Below are positions 46,087-54,310 of a stretch of 64,000 nucleotides of DNA, one piece after another. The stretch is taken from the NCBI GenBank assembly GCA_902500805.1, contig CABVSA010000001.1, positions 1-64,000 of the forward strand, written 5' to 3'. The DNA comes from an uncultured Nitrospira sp. (GTDB taxonomy: Bacteria > Nitrospirota > Nitrospiria > Nitrospirales > Nitrospiraceae). How positions within the stretch are numbered: the first letter of the stretch is position 1; each line of letters starts with the position of its first letter. The notes beneath the pieces are model-generated. The model was not told where the DNA came from, ran no database searches, and saw only the letters and a list, made by a program, of their open reading frames with translations. Both the position numbers and the translations under genes were made by a program.

Positions 46087-46116
46087 ATTATAAGATAGCC
46101 CCCGTCGGATTCTCAA
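46087..46116 (-). promoter_or_regulatory. Promoter of the phosphonate-type operon
   Basis: Minus strand TTGAGA (46111-46116), 18-bp spacer and a perfect TATAAT (46087-46092). The transcript would start near 46080 with a leader of about 50 nt before the alpha subunit GTG. It shows that the decarboxylase is the first gene and that no PEP mutase gene lies upstream in the same operon. Confidence 0.65.
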
Positions 46117-46172
46117 GAAAGATTGCGTGGTTGTGTTCATGCAAGGCACATGGTAGCGTGAGAAAATTCGCT

Positions 46173-46727
46173 ATGGACCCGACTCAACCACGAGCAATGA
46201 CTCGCATCCCCTATCCGACACATCATCCTCGGATTGCTGCGCTGCTACTCGTCTTGATACTTGGCATGGACTCGGCATGGGCGGTATCCATGACGGACGA
46301 TCCGAAGGGTTTTCGAGATATTCTCTGGGGGGCAATCTTGTCCTCCCGCCAAGATGTGGAGCCGTTTCGCTCCAGCACCCACGTCGTTGAATATTTGCCC
46401 AAGACAGATTCGCTCTCGTTTGCCGACACTCAGATGACCAGCATTCTCTACCTCTCAGTCGATAATCAGTTCGCACGAGTGACGATCCGTTACCAGGGCA
46501 GTACCGTCCATAAAGAAGTGCTCACTTACCTAGAAACTCGTTTCGGTCGATTGGATCGCGTACCAGGGCAAATGACACGAGGCCTCACGCAGCAATATAA
46601 CTGGCGTGGATCCGATACGGAGATCAACCTGACCTATCAAGCCGGAACAGAGCGAGGTTATATTTTCTTTGATAGTCGAACCCTTGCCCCGCGGTTCAAC
46701 GACTACATCACCGACTCTGCAGAGTAG
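46173..46727 (+). CDS. Secreted protein of unknown function (first of a tandem pair)
   Basis: Unknown family, about 184 residues with a signal peptide (hydrophobic core ALLLVLILG, likely cut after AWA). The mature part shares with its neighbour the blocks DPxGFxxIxWG, RVTxRY, YLExxxGxLDRxPGQ and ERGxxFFxSRTL. The frame extends back to 46074 but would run across the divergent operon's promoter, so 46173 or 46197 is the start. Function not inferable. Confidence 0.7.
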   Translation: MDPTQPRAMTRIPYPTHHPRIAALLLVLILGMDSAWAVSMTDDPKGFRDILWGAILSSRQDVEPFRSSTHVVEYLPKTDSLSFADTQMTSILYLSVDNQFARVTIRYQGSTVHKEVLTYLETRFGRLDRVPGQMTRGLTQQYNWRGSDTEINLTYQAGTERGYIFFDSRTLAPRFNDYITDSAE

Positions 46728-46730
46728 AGG

Positions 46731-47264
46731 ATGACGAGGCGCTCTTTAGGACGATTGGCCTTCCTCGTATCAGTATTGGCACTTCTGGCCTTGCTAGAGC
46801 CGACCCCTTTCTCATCTGCGGTGTCCATTGCAAATGATCCTAATGGTTTTGAGACTATCCCGTGGGGATCGATTCTTGAAGAAATGAAGGCGTTCACAAA
46901 AATCGACGAGGCAGGTCGCGTGCAAACCTACGAGTTGAGCGGACAAACTCCCATGCTCGGAGGAGCCCCTGTGGACTCCCTTCGGTTTACCACGTTTGAG
47001 AAAAAATTAGGTCGCGTGACTGCACGGTATACAAGTCAAGCGAGCCACGCCAAGATCCTGAGCTATTTGGAATCGAAATATGGTCCCCTTGATCGTACGC
47101 CAGGTCAAATTGCTGCTGGTTCGACCAAGGTCTACGCCTGGCACGGAATGTACACAGAGGTTACATTGCGCTTTGAAAGCGGGCTTGAACGCGGTATTGT
47201 ATTTTTTGAAAGTCGAACCCTGCCTGAAAAGTTAACCGATGAGACCTCGGCCACAGCTTTTTGA
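46731..47264 (+). CDS. Secreted protein of unknown function (second of a tandem pair)
   Basis: Paralogue of the preceding gene, starting three bases after its stop with AGAGG ahead of the ATG. 177 residues, signal peptide at 1-30, same conserved blocks (IANDPNGFETIPWG, LGRVTARY, YLESKYGPLDRTPGQ, ERGIVFFESRTL). The pair probably arose by tandem duplication and is co-transcribed. A predicted periplasmic or outer-envelope location; role unknown. Confidence 0.75.
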   Translation: MTRRSLGRLAFLVSVLALLALLEPTPFSSAVSIANDPNGFETIPWGSILEEMKAFTKIDEAGRVQTYELSGQTPMLGGAPVDSLRFTTFEKKLGRVTARYTSQASHAKILSYLESKYGPLDRTPGQIAAGSTKVYAWHGMYTEVTLRFESGLERGIVFFESRTLPEKLTDETSATAF

Positions 47265-47500
47265 TCATTTTTAGCCATGGAGAATAATCGGAAGGCCTGA
47301 GTTATGTTCTCGTCGTAGCAATTCGCGCCTCAATCAAAGCCTTTCCTCCCCAATTGACTCAAGCTTCCCCACTCACTACTTGATACCCATTTACCAGCTC
47401 TCCCTCCTCCGAACCATTCTTACCCACATTCCCGGGAAGTTGCTCATCGAGAAGCCCCACTATTTCTTGAATTCATTTTGCAAACCCTCCCACTGACGTT

Positions 47501-47908
47501 ATGATCATCGAGTCAATCATGAATGGCCGAAAGCAGTACAGTCCTCTCGATAAGCGATGTGCCGAACGTGTCGCCATTACCTGTCGCGTACGCTATACAG
47601 GTGAAGTCTCGACTCAGCCTCACCAAGGAGAGGGGCTCACAAAAAACATCTCGGTTTCCGGATGCCACGTCATCAGTGACCAGCATGTCACTCGAGGAAC
47701 ACTCCTGACGCTTATCATCGCTCTTCCAGACGGATTGCCTCAGTTATCTTTAGAATCGGCGCTGGTCGTCTGGGTATCTGGAAGTCAGTTTTCAGTTAGA
47801 TTTCTGGACCTGAGCCGTGACCATCGAAAACGGATTCAAAACTTTATTTGGAAAAGTATTTCCCACCATACTGTGAGCGACCAACGGACGCGATTCCGGC
47901 TGGTCTAG
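47501..47908 (+). CDS. PilZ-domain protein
   Basis: 135 residues, single PilZ domain. DKRCAERVAITCRVRY stands for the arginine motif in diverged form and TKNISVSGCHV for N-x-S-x-x-G (NISVSG). Either ATG 47501 or 47519 could start it; neither has a strong ribosome binding site. The 235-bp gap before it shows no feature. Confidence 0.7.
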   Translation: MIIESIMNGRKQYSPLDKRCAERVAITCRVRYTGEVSTQPHQGEGLTKNISVSGCHVISDQHVTRGTLLTLIIALPDGLPQLSLESALVVWVSGSQFSVRFLDLSRDHRKRIQNFIWKSISHHTVSDQRTRFRLV

Positions 47909-48061
47909 CCTCTCTCAATTGCTGCAATCAGCTATTCCCCTTGTATCGTATTTCTTCTATCTTGCACTCTGACCGTTTTTTCAACCAGTCCCCAGCTCAG
48001 CAAGGTTGTTTCAACCTCATCTAATCCTGTAGCCAGCACCTCGCGACTTCTCATCTCTCTG

Positions 48062-48107
48062 ATGCCCCATCCTCTGGATGGGGCATTCCTCCCGCATAAG
48101 AGGGAGG
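48062..48107. repeat. Two adjacent perfect hairpins downstream of a PilZ gene
   Basis: ATGCCCCATCC (48062-48072) and GGATGGGGCAT (48076-48086) form an 11-bp stem with a three-base loop. Directly after comes CCTCCC (48088-48093) and GGGAGG (48102-48107) with an eight-base loop. No U-run follows on either strand. This could be a factor-dependent terminator or a REP-like element. Confidence 0.55.
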
Positions 48108-48320
48108 GCAAAAGCGTCATGGCGCGCTAGCCTTCACACAGGCGACATCCAGAGGACAAGGTGCTTAGCAACAAACTTCAGCGGAGCGCCAGGAGGTTGA
48201 TTTGGAGGAAACTTGGATCGCAGATTCAGGAGATTAGGAGGGCGAGGATCAAGGAGAAGCTTCGCATGGAACATCGCACTTTGTGTACTCAGGTTACTAC
48301 AACAATCGGGAGGGACATCC

Positions 48321-48704
48321 ATGAGACAGGCACGGGGAACAGCCAAAAGTGCACCGCATCAATCCTATCGCTCAATTGAACGTCGTAGACTATTAAGAAA
48401 GAATGCCTCCATGGAGCTCATGTACTCGGGAGTATCTGGTGAGGATGTTCTGATCGGGGATGGGACCATTGTGAATCTCTCCGAAAGTGGATTAGGTCTT
48501 CGTGGCGATATTCCTGTCCCGGTAGGTATGGAGCTGACATTGTTCTTATATCTTTCAGATGGGGATGAGCCCTTATCCATCCTAGAGTCGACGGTCGTCT
48601 GGAGTGTCGGTTCACTATTTGGTGTCGTATTCAATGACCTCAGCCTCTCTGATGGAGAGAGACTGCGGTCATTTCTTCACTCTCAGGCAGTCGGCCAGGC
48701 GTAG
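48321..48704 (+). CDS. PilZ-domain protein
   Basis: 127 residues, single PilZ domain. YRSIERRRLLRKNASMEL carries the arginine-rich motif and VNLSESGLGLRG the N-x-S-x-x-G motif. The start at 48321 is fixed by GGGAGGGA five bases upstream; a longer frame from a TTG at 48213 is rejected. Fourth PilZ protein within 9 kb, and followed by a 15-bp hairpin. Confidence 0.85.
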   Translation: MRQARGTAKSAPHQSYRSIERRRLLRKNASMELMYSGVSGEDVLIGDGTIVNLSESGLGLRGDIPVPVGMELTLFLYLSDGDEPLSILESTVVWSVGSLFGVVFNDLSLSDGERLRSFLHSQAVGQA

Positions 48705-48740
48705 TTGATCTCTTACCTTTAAATGGCCTGCAGCCCCTTC

Positions 48741-48774
48741 GTGATAACCATCCCGGGAACGGGATGGTTATCAC
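48741..48774. terminator. 15-bp perfect hairpin with GGAA loop
   Basis: GTGATAACCATCCCG (48741-48755), loop GGAA (GNRA type) and CGGGATGGTTATCAC (48760-48774). It lies 36 bp after the PilZ gene and is the longest perfect stem in the window. It lacks a U-tract in both directions, so it may be a Rho-type or bidirectional end signal, or an mRNA 3' stabiliser. Confidence 0.5.
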
Positions 48775-49198
48775 AGGTCGATCCCCTCTCTACCAATTTC
48801 ATAGAGTCTTCGTAGTCCACAGGAAGATCCGGTTGCTAAATTCCCATTCATCGTAGGAGCGTACAGGTAACAATAGCCTCGACGAAGAGCACCCTCGATC
48901 AAAACCTTTTTCTTCAACATATCGGCGCCGGTTGTCCTCCCGCGTCCGAAGGGGCTCATCCTCTCGCCTTCGCATTGCACCTGGGAACTTCATCACAACC
49001 CGCCATGAACGACTCATATCCATGGTTTGGTATATTCCAAAAATTGCCAATGCGGTGTTATCGTTTCAGGTCTCTCACAAACTAGGGCTGACTTAATGTT
49101 ACGAGGTATTCGATCTCATCGACATCATTGCTCATCACATACCAGCAAGGCCAAGCCCTGATGCAATCTTGTCTTTCAATCGAACGACGTGCTACCGT
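48775..49198. other. Intergenic region upstream of tetR
   Basis: About 420 bp without a convincing gene. Two overlapping minus-strand frames (48771-48980 and 48799-49050) exist. The first ends in a Cys/Tyr-containing peptide (EGALRRGYCYLYAP), but neither has a recognisable domain, so they are left uncalled. A TetR reading frame is open from 49128, probably only as an upstream extension. Confidence 0.4.
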
Positions 49199-49216
49199 GG
49201 TGAGTGCTTACTCACC
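49199..49216 (+). promoter_or_regulatory. Palindromic operator candidate in front of tetR
   Basis: GGTGAGT-GCTT-ACTCACC: 7-bp perfect arms around a 4-bp centre, ending four bases before the tetR ATG at 49221. TetR-family repressors of efflux operons commonly bind such 14-20 bp palindromes near their own start, so autoregulation of tetR and the pump genes is likely. Confidence 0.55.
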
Positions 49217-49220
49217 TACC

Positions 49221-49847
49221 ATGAACAACATTGTCAGACCGGCTCGGCAGCAGCTAGTCAGAACCTCGAGTCATCAACGGCAGGCGAGCCTGATCAGCAC
49301 AGCCGCATCGCTCTTTGCGACAAAAGGTTTTAGAGGGACCACAACAAAACAAATCGCGCTGGCAGCAGGTGTCAGCGAGGCACTGCTTTTCAAGCACTTC
49401 CCGACCAAGCACGCTCTGTACTCGGCCATTCTATCTGAGAAGACTCATTACTCCGGACTACAGGAATCGCTGGAAGAGGCCGCAGCCAAACGAGAAGATA
49501 AGCGCCTCCTCATGTTGCTTGCCAGCTATCGAATCAGAAAGGGAGCAGATCCGATATTGTTTCGTTTACTCCTGTTCAGTGCATTAGAAGGCCATGCGAT
49601 GTCGGATATGTTTTTTCAGCAACAGTATCGAGTGTTTCATGATCTCCTTGCGGGCTATATCCGACAACGCATTGATGAGGGTGCCTACCGCCCAGTAGAT
49701 CCGGTACTGGCGGCGAGAGCTTTTTTCGGCATCATTGTTCATCATCGATTGCTCCATGACATTCTGGGTGTACCCATGCATCTGACTCATGAGGCGACCG
49801 TAGAGGAGTATGTCTCCCTGTTCCTCAACGGGCTCTTTCGGCAATGA
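49221..49847 (+). CDS. TetR/AcrR family transcriptional regulator
   Basis: 208 residues with an N-terminal TetR helix-turn-helix: LISTAASLFATKGFRGTTTKQIALAAGVSEALLFKHFPTKHALYSAIL, spread over about residues 22-70 (key: G-F-x-x-T-T-x-x-x-I-A, H-F-x-x-K). The ligand domain follows. ATG 49221 is preferred over the frame opening at 49128 because it gives the normal family length and leaves the palindrome in non-coding DNA. Only 27 bp separate it from the pump genes, which it probably represses. Confidence 0.88.
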   Translation: MNNIVRPARQQLVRTSSHQRQASLISTAASLFATKGFRGTTTKQIALAAGVSEALLFKHFPTKHALYSAILSEKTHYSGLQESLEEAAAKREDKRLLMLLASYRIRKGADPILFRLLLFSALEGHAMSDMFFQQQYRVFHDLLAGYIRQRIDEGAYRPVDPVLAARAFFGIIVHHRLLHDILGVPMHLTHEATVEEYVSLFLNGLFRQ

Positions 49848-49874
49848 CTCAATCCGTCGTGGTTCCATCCTGAT

Positions 49875-51062
49875 ATGCGCCAACTCTCCCGCCATCCGTT
49901 GATCGCTCTAGGCTTGATCGTTGTTTTGGCGGTCATTGGTCTGGTGGTCTTACGCCTCACAACTGGTGCCAAAACTGACACAATACGAACGCGTGTGGTC
50001 ACGGTCGGGATTGCACCACCGATTCGAGCAGACCTCGACATTCGCTTGGCCTATACGGCTGATATCTCACCCTATCAGGTCGTCAATATTTTCTCCCGAG
50101 TTGACGGGTATATCGCCAAGCTCCATGTCGATAAAGGTGATTTCGTGAAGTTCAACCAGTTACTGGTTGAAATCGACCATACGGACTATCACCATGCTGT
50201 GAATCAAGCCAAAGCCAATCTTTCGGCCGCTCAGGCAAAAGTCGCACAACAGGATGCCGTCCTTCGTAACGCTAAACTGACATTTGATCGTATGCAGGCG
50301 CTCATCAAAGACCAATTCGTGTCTCAGCAGGATTTGGATAATGCTCAGGTCAACCTCGATGCCGCCACCGCCGCACAGAATTCGTTCCAAGCCCAAGTCA
50401 ATCAAATGGAAGTGGCGCTGGCTCAGTCGGAGAGGAACTTAACCTACTCGTATATCCGAGCACCGTTTGCGGGCTATGTTGCGGAACGGAACCTTGATAC
50501 CGGTGCGTATGTGAGCAGCGCAACCGCGAGCACGTCCACGATGTCGCGGGGTATCATGAGCCTACATGACATCGATACTGTCCGCGTATTGATTGAGGTC
50601 GTTGAACGGGATATCCCTCTCGTACAGGTGGGACAACCAGCTGAGCTTCGCGCGGAGGCTTACCCCAACCATGTATTCAAAGGAACTGTGACACGCATCG
50701 TCCAAGCCTTGAATCGCGCAACCCGTACCATGACCGTAGAGATCGACTTACCAAACGGCAACCAACGACTCAAAGGAGGCATGTTTGCTCGAGTTGAGGT
50801 TCTGGTTGGAACCCACCGCCAGGCTTTACAGATCCCGATCGATGCTGTCAGCCGACTGGAAGGCACCCAGTACGTCTATGTCGTTCGAGACGGCAGAGCC
50901 CGACGTATCGAAGTTGAGGTCGGACCTCGCAGCGGCAACCGCATTGAAATTCTTAAAGGATTAACAGGGGATGAAGCGGTGATCGTATCCGGTAAAGACT
51001 TAGTCCACGATGGAAGAGCGGTGCAAACCCAACCCCTCAATGCTGGGAAACGTGAGACGTAA
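49875..51062 (+). CDS. RND efflux pump membrane fusion protein
   Basis: Periplasmic adaptor (HlyD/AcrA type), 395 residues, with an uncleaved or signal-anchor helix at about 10-28. A biotinyl-lipoyl domain (SRVDGYIAKLHVDKGDFVKFNQLLVEID, key G-Y-I, V-x-x-G-D-x-V) is split by a coiled-coil hairpin (about 95-180) and followed by YIRAPFAGYVAERNLDTGAYV and a beta-barrel domain. It would connect the RND pump to an outer-membrane TolC-type channel, which is not encoded in the window. Confidence 0.92.
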   Translation: MRQLSRHPLIALGLIVVLAVIGLVVLRLTTGAKTDTIRTRVVTVGIAPPIRADLDIRLAYTADISPYQVVNIFSRVDGYIAKLHVDKGDFVKFNQLLVEIDHTDYHHAVNQAKANLSAAQAKVAQQDAVLRNAKLTFDRMQALIKDQFVSQQDLDNAQVNLDAATAAQNSFQAQVNQMEVALAQSERNLTYSYIRAPFAGYVAERNLDTGAYVSSATASTSTMSRGIMSLHDIDTVRVLIEVVERDIPLVQVGQPAELRAEAYPNHVFKGTVTRIVQALNRATRTMTVEIDLPNGNQRLKGGMFARVEVLVGTHRQALQIPIDAVSRLEGTQYVYVVRDGRARRIEVEVGPRSGNRIEILKGLTGDEAVIVSGKDLVHDGRAVQTQPLNAGKRET

Positions 51063-51124
51063 GACATGAGCGGCAAAGGAATAACAGGATTTCGTCGGCC
51101 CCTTGACGACTCTCTCACGAATGG

Positions 51125-51159
51125 TTTCCCCTTTCACGTTTCACCTCTCACCTTTCACC
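51125..51159 (+). repeat. Five 7-bp repeats ahead of the RND pump gene
   Basis: TTTCCCC, TTTCACG, TTTCACC, TCTCACC, TTTCACC in direct tandem. They end 7 bp before the pump ATG and occupy the place where a ribosome binding site would be; no Shine-Dalgarno remains. Resembles the heptad array at 2945-3007. Confidence 0.65.
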
Positions 51160-51166
51160 GACCTAT

Positions 51167-54100
51167 ATGTGGCTGACCCTTCTCGCGTTGCGCAATCGCA
51201 TTGGGATCCTCATGCTCTCGCTCGCGATGGTCGTGCTGGGGCTCACGGCTCTCCAACGCTTGCCGGTGGATCTCTTCCCTCAAATCCAGGTCCCTGTTGC
51301 TTTTGTCGGCGTCATCTATAAAGGAGCACCGCCGCTCGATATTGAACAAAGCGTCGTGTACCCGATCGAGAAAGCGGTGAGCTCTGCGTCCAATGTTGAA
51401 CATGTCGAATCATTCAGCAAGCAGGGCCTCGGAGCTGTGCAAATCTGGTTCAACTGGGGAGCCGATATCAACGTGGGACAGATGGAGGTGATGCAGCGCA
51501 TTACTCAGATCTTGAACAGCCTCCCACCAGGCATTCTGCAACCCTTCATCGTCAAATTTGATGTATCCAACATCCCCGTCTCCATCGTGTCGGTCGCGAG
51601 TGACGAACTGGACGAACGAGCCCTCTACGATCTGGCGTACAACACCATCGCCCCCCAAATCGAACAAATCGCGAACGTCGCGGCAGCCACGGTCGAAGGC
51701 GGAAGAATCCGCCAAATCAATATCAATCTCGACCCTGCGTTACTCAGTGCTCGCGGGCTCTCGATTCTCGATGTCGTGAAATCCGTCAAAGCCTCAAACG
51801 TCATTCTCCCTTCCGGCGATGTCAAATCCGGCAATCTCGACTACAACGTCTTCACCAATAATCAATTTCGCACAGTGGAGCCGATCCAGGACGTCATCAT
51901 CAAGGTGAATCCGCAAGGTAACCCAGTCCGGGTGCACGATGTGGGAACCGTGACCGATTCGTCTGACATTCAAACCAATATCGTGCATGCAGACGGAGCT
52001 AGATCCGTATTCCTTCGTGTGAACAAACAACCGATCGCCAATACGGTCGAAGTTGTGGATGCCCTCCGTGCAGCCATACCCAAAATACTTGGAGTTCCCG
52101 AGGGGGTGAACCTCAGCATTTCGTTTGACCAGTCTCTCTATATACGCCAGTCCATCCGCAATCTCGTCGAACAGGCCCTTCACGGCTCGTTACTGGCCGC
52201 AGCAGTGATTTTCATCTTTCTGCGCAACCTGACGAGCACCTTGATCGTCTCCGTCGCCATTCCACTCTCCATGCTCGTCACCTTTATCGTGCTCTATTTC
52301 ACAGGACAAACGTTGAACGTCTTCACGCTCGGAGGACTTGCTCTCGGCATTGGTCGACTCGTTGATGACTCCATCGTGGAACTGGAAAACATCCAACGGC
52401 ACCTCAATACCAACCCCAGCCGTTGGGACAGTATTCTCACTGCCGCCCGAGAAGTGGCCATGCCGATTTTGGCATCGACGGTAACGACGGTGGTGGTCTT
52501 TCTGCCCATGTTTTTCGTCGTTGGCATCGCGCGGCTGTTGTTGATTCCCTTGACAGTCACCATCGCGATCGCGCTCTTTACATCCTTCTTGGTCTCTCGG
52601 ACCGTCACCCCTGCTCTCTGCTACAAATTCCTCCGACCAGAACAAGAAGCCCATCGGGCAATGCCACACTGGCTGGCCACCCTCATGGAATGGAGCCGTC
52701 ACCGCTATGACTTGCTCGATAGAGGTTACGAAGACTCCTTGCGGTGGGTACTTGGACATCGCCGCCTCTTTATCTTGACGGTTCTGCTCATCTTTGTCGG
52801 ATCACTCACGTTGATCCCCCGGATTGGAACCGAATTCCTGCCTGTGTCCGATGAGAGTCAGTTTCGCCTCGTCCTGCGGGCCCCTGTCGGCCAACGAGTC
52901 GAAAGGACCGAACAACAAGTCACTGAAGTAGAGCGTGTCCTTCGTGCAGTCATCCCTTCGAATGAACTGGAAACTATCGTCTCCAGTACCGGCATCTTGT
53001 CCCAAGGCCGTGCGTCTCTGTTTAATCCCAATACCGGACCTCATACCTCATCGATTCAAGTGTATTTGGTTTCACCAGAAAAGCGGACCAGGAGCCAAGT
53101 CGATATCATGAACGATGTCCGTCCGAAGATCGTGAAGCTGTTTCCCGGTGTCTCGATGTATTTTGACCCTGGGGGGATCGTCAAACGTGTCACCAGCTTC
53201 GGATCTCAAAAGGCCGTCGATGTGGAAATCTATGGGTATGACTTTGACAAAGCCAGAGAGGTTATCGCGCAAGTGAAGGAGATCATGGAGCAGACTCCCG
53301 GCCTGGCCGACATCGAACCAAGTCGGGAAGAAAACTACCCGGAAATCAACGTCACGGTCGATCGAGAGAAAGCCGCACTGCTCGGTATCAGTGAAGCGGA
53401 TGTCGCCAGTACCGTCCTCTTTTCCTTGAATGGGAATGGCCAAACCGACCCCATCATTTACACAGACCCGCACAACGGTAACGAGTACTTCATCAATGCT
53501 TGGTTAGCCGAGGAGCATCGATCCTCTCTCACCGATCTGGAACACATCCTCCTCACGACCAAGACCGGTGAGCCTGTGTTGCTGAAAAATGTGGCGTCGC
53601 TCAAACTGAACGCAGGCCCGGTCAAGATCGATCGTAAATACTTCCAGCGTGTGATTCACCTCACGGCCAATCCCACCACTCGCACACTCGGCGAGATTGC
53701 GACCGATCTGGAGTCCGCCTTTTCCGAGCTTCAGCTGCCGGCAGGATTCAGCATCAAACTGGCCGGACAAATTCAACAACAACGTGAAACCTTTCAGGGG
53801 ATGCAGTTCGCCATCATACTGTCACTCCTGCTGGTCTATATGGTAATGGCCGCCCAGTTTAAATCGCTCATCGATCCATTCATCATCATGTTTGCAGTGC
53901 CGATGGGTCTCCCTGGTGTCATCTTGATCTTGTTCCTCACCGACACGACGCTTTCGACCGCATCGCTGATGGGCATCATCATGATGTTTGGGATTGTTGT
54001 CTCGAACGGGGTGTTACTGGTGGATTACACCAACGTCTTGCGGCGCCGAGGCGCTCTTCTTCAGAACGCCGTGGTGACCGCCGCGCGCACGAGGTTGCGG

Positions 54101-54310
54101 CCGATTCTCATGACCTCACTGGCAACGATCTTTGGACTCCTGCCCATGGCGATCGGGCTGGGCACCGGCGGGGAAACGAACGCACCTCTTGCACGAGCCG
54201 TGGTTGGAGGCCTGAGTGTCTCCACCCTACTCACCGTGTTTCTCATCCCGACGCTGTATATGATTTTAGAAGAATGGGTACCGAGAGACCTGGAAGAAGA
54301 GCGGTCTTAA
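51167..54310 (+). CDS. RND family efflux transporter (AcrB/HAE1-like)
   Basis: Inner-membrane proton-driven pump, 1047 residues, twelve membrane helices and two large periplasmic loops as in AcrB. The N-terminus WLTLLALRNRIGILMLSL and PVDLFPQIQVPV are typical. The proton-relay Asp pair in helix 4 is kept (D400-D401 in GRLVDDSIVELENI), but the Lys expected in helix 10 is replaced: the stretch reads GIVVSNGVLLVDY with Ser946. Substrate unknown. It lies 104 bp after the adaptor gene across the heptad repeats and its end overlaps the convergent SCP2 gene by four bases. Confidence 0.93.
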   Translation: MWLTLLALRNRIGILMLSLAMVVLGLTALQRLPVDLFPQIQVPVAFVGVIYKGAPPLDIEQSVVYPIEKAVSSASNVEHVESFSKQGLGAVQIWFNWGADINVGQMEVMQRITQILNSLPPGILQPFIVKFDVSNIPVSIVSVASDELDERALYDLAYNTIAPQIEQIANVAAATVEGGRIRQININLDPALLSARGLSILDVVKSVKASNVILPSGDVKSGNLDYNVFTNNQFRTVEPIQDVIIKVNPQGNPVRVHDVGTVTDSSDIQTNIVHADGARSVFLRVNKQPIANTVEVVDALRAAIPKILGVPEGVNLSISFDQSLYIRQSIRNLVEQALHGSLLAAAVIFIFLRNLTSTLIVSVAIPLSMLVTFIVLYFTGQTLNVFTLGGLALGIGRLVDDSIVELENIQRHLNTNPSRWDSILTAAREVAMPILASTVTTVVVFLPMFFVVGIARLLLIPLTVTIAIALFTSFLVSRTVTPALCYKFLRPEQEAHRAMPHWLATLMEWSRHRYDLLDRGYEDSLRWVLGHRRLFILTVLLIFVGSLTLIPRIGTEFLPVSDESQFRLVLRAPVGQRVERTEQQVTEVERVLRAVIPSNELETIVSSTGILSQGRASLFNPNTGPHTSSIQVYLVSPEKRTRSQVDIMNDVRPKIVKLFPGVSMYFDPGGIVKRVTSFGSQKAVDVEIYGYDFDKAREVIAQVKEIMEQTPGLADIEPSREENYPEINVTVDREKAALLGISEADVASTVLFSLNGNGQTDPIIYTDPHNGNEYFINAWLAEEHRSSLTDLEHILLTTKTGEPVLLKNVASLKLNAGPVKIDRKYFQRVIHLTANPTTRTLGEIATDLESAFSELQLPAGFSIKLAGQIQQQRETFQGMQFAIILSLLLVYMVMAAQFKSLIDPFIIMFAVPMGLPGVILILFLTDTTLSTASLMGIIMMFGIVVSNGVLLVDYTNVLRRRGALLQNAVVTAARTRLRPILMTSLATIFGLLPMAIGLGTGGETNAPLARAVVGGLSVSTLLTVFLIPTLYMILEEWVPRDLEEERS

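Noticed and set aside
52190..52759. A 189-codon minus-strand frame inside the RND gene
   Set aside because: Antisense to a strongly conserved RND core; its charged, low-complexity translation is typical of a shadow frame.
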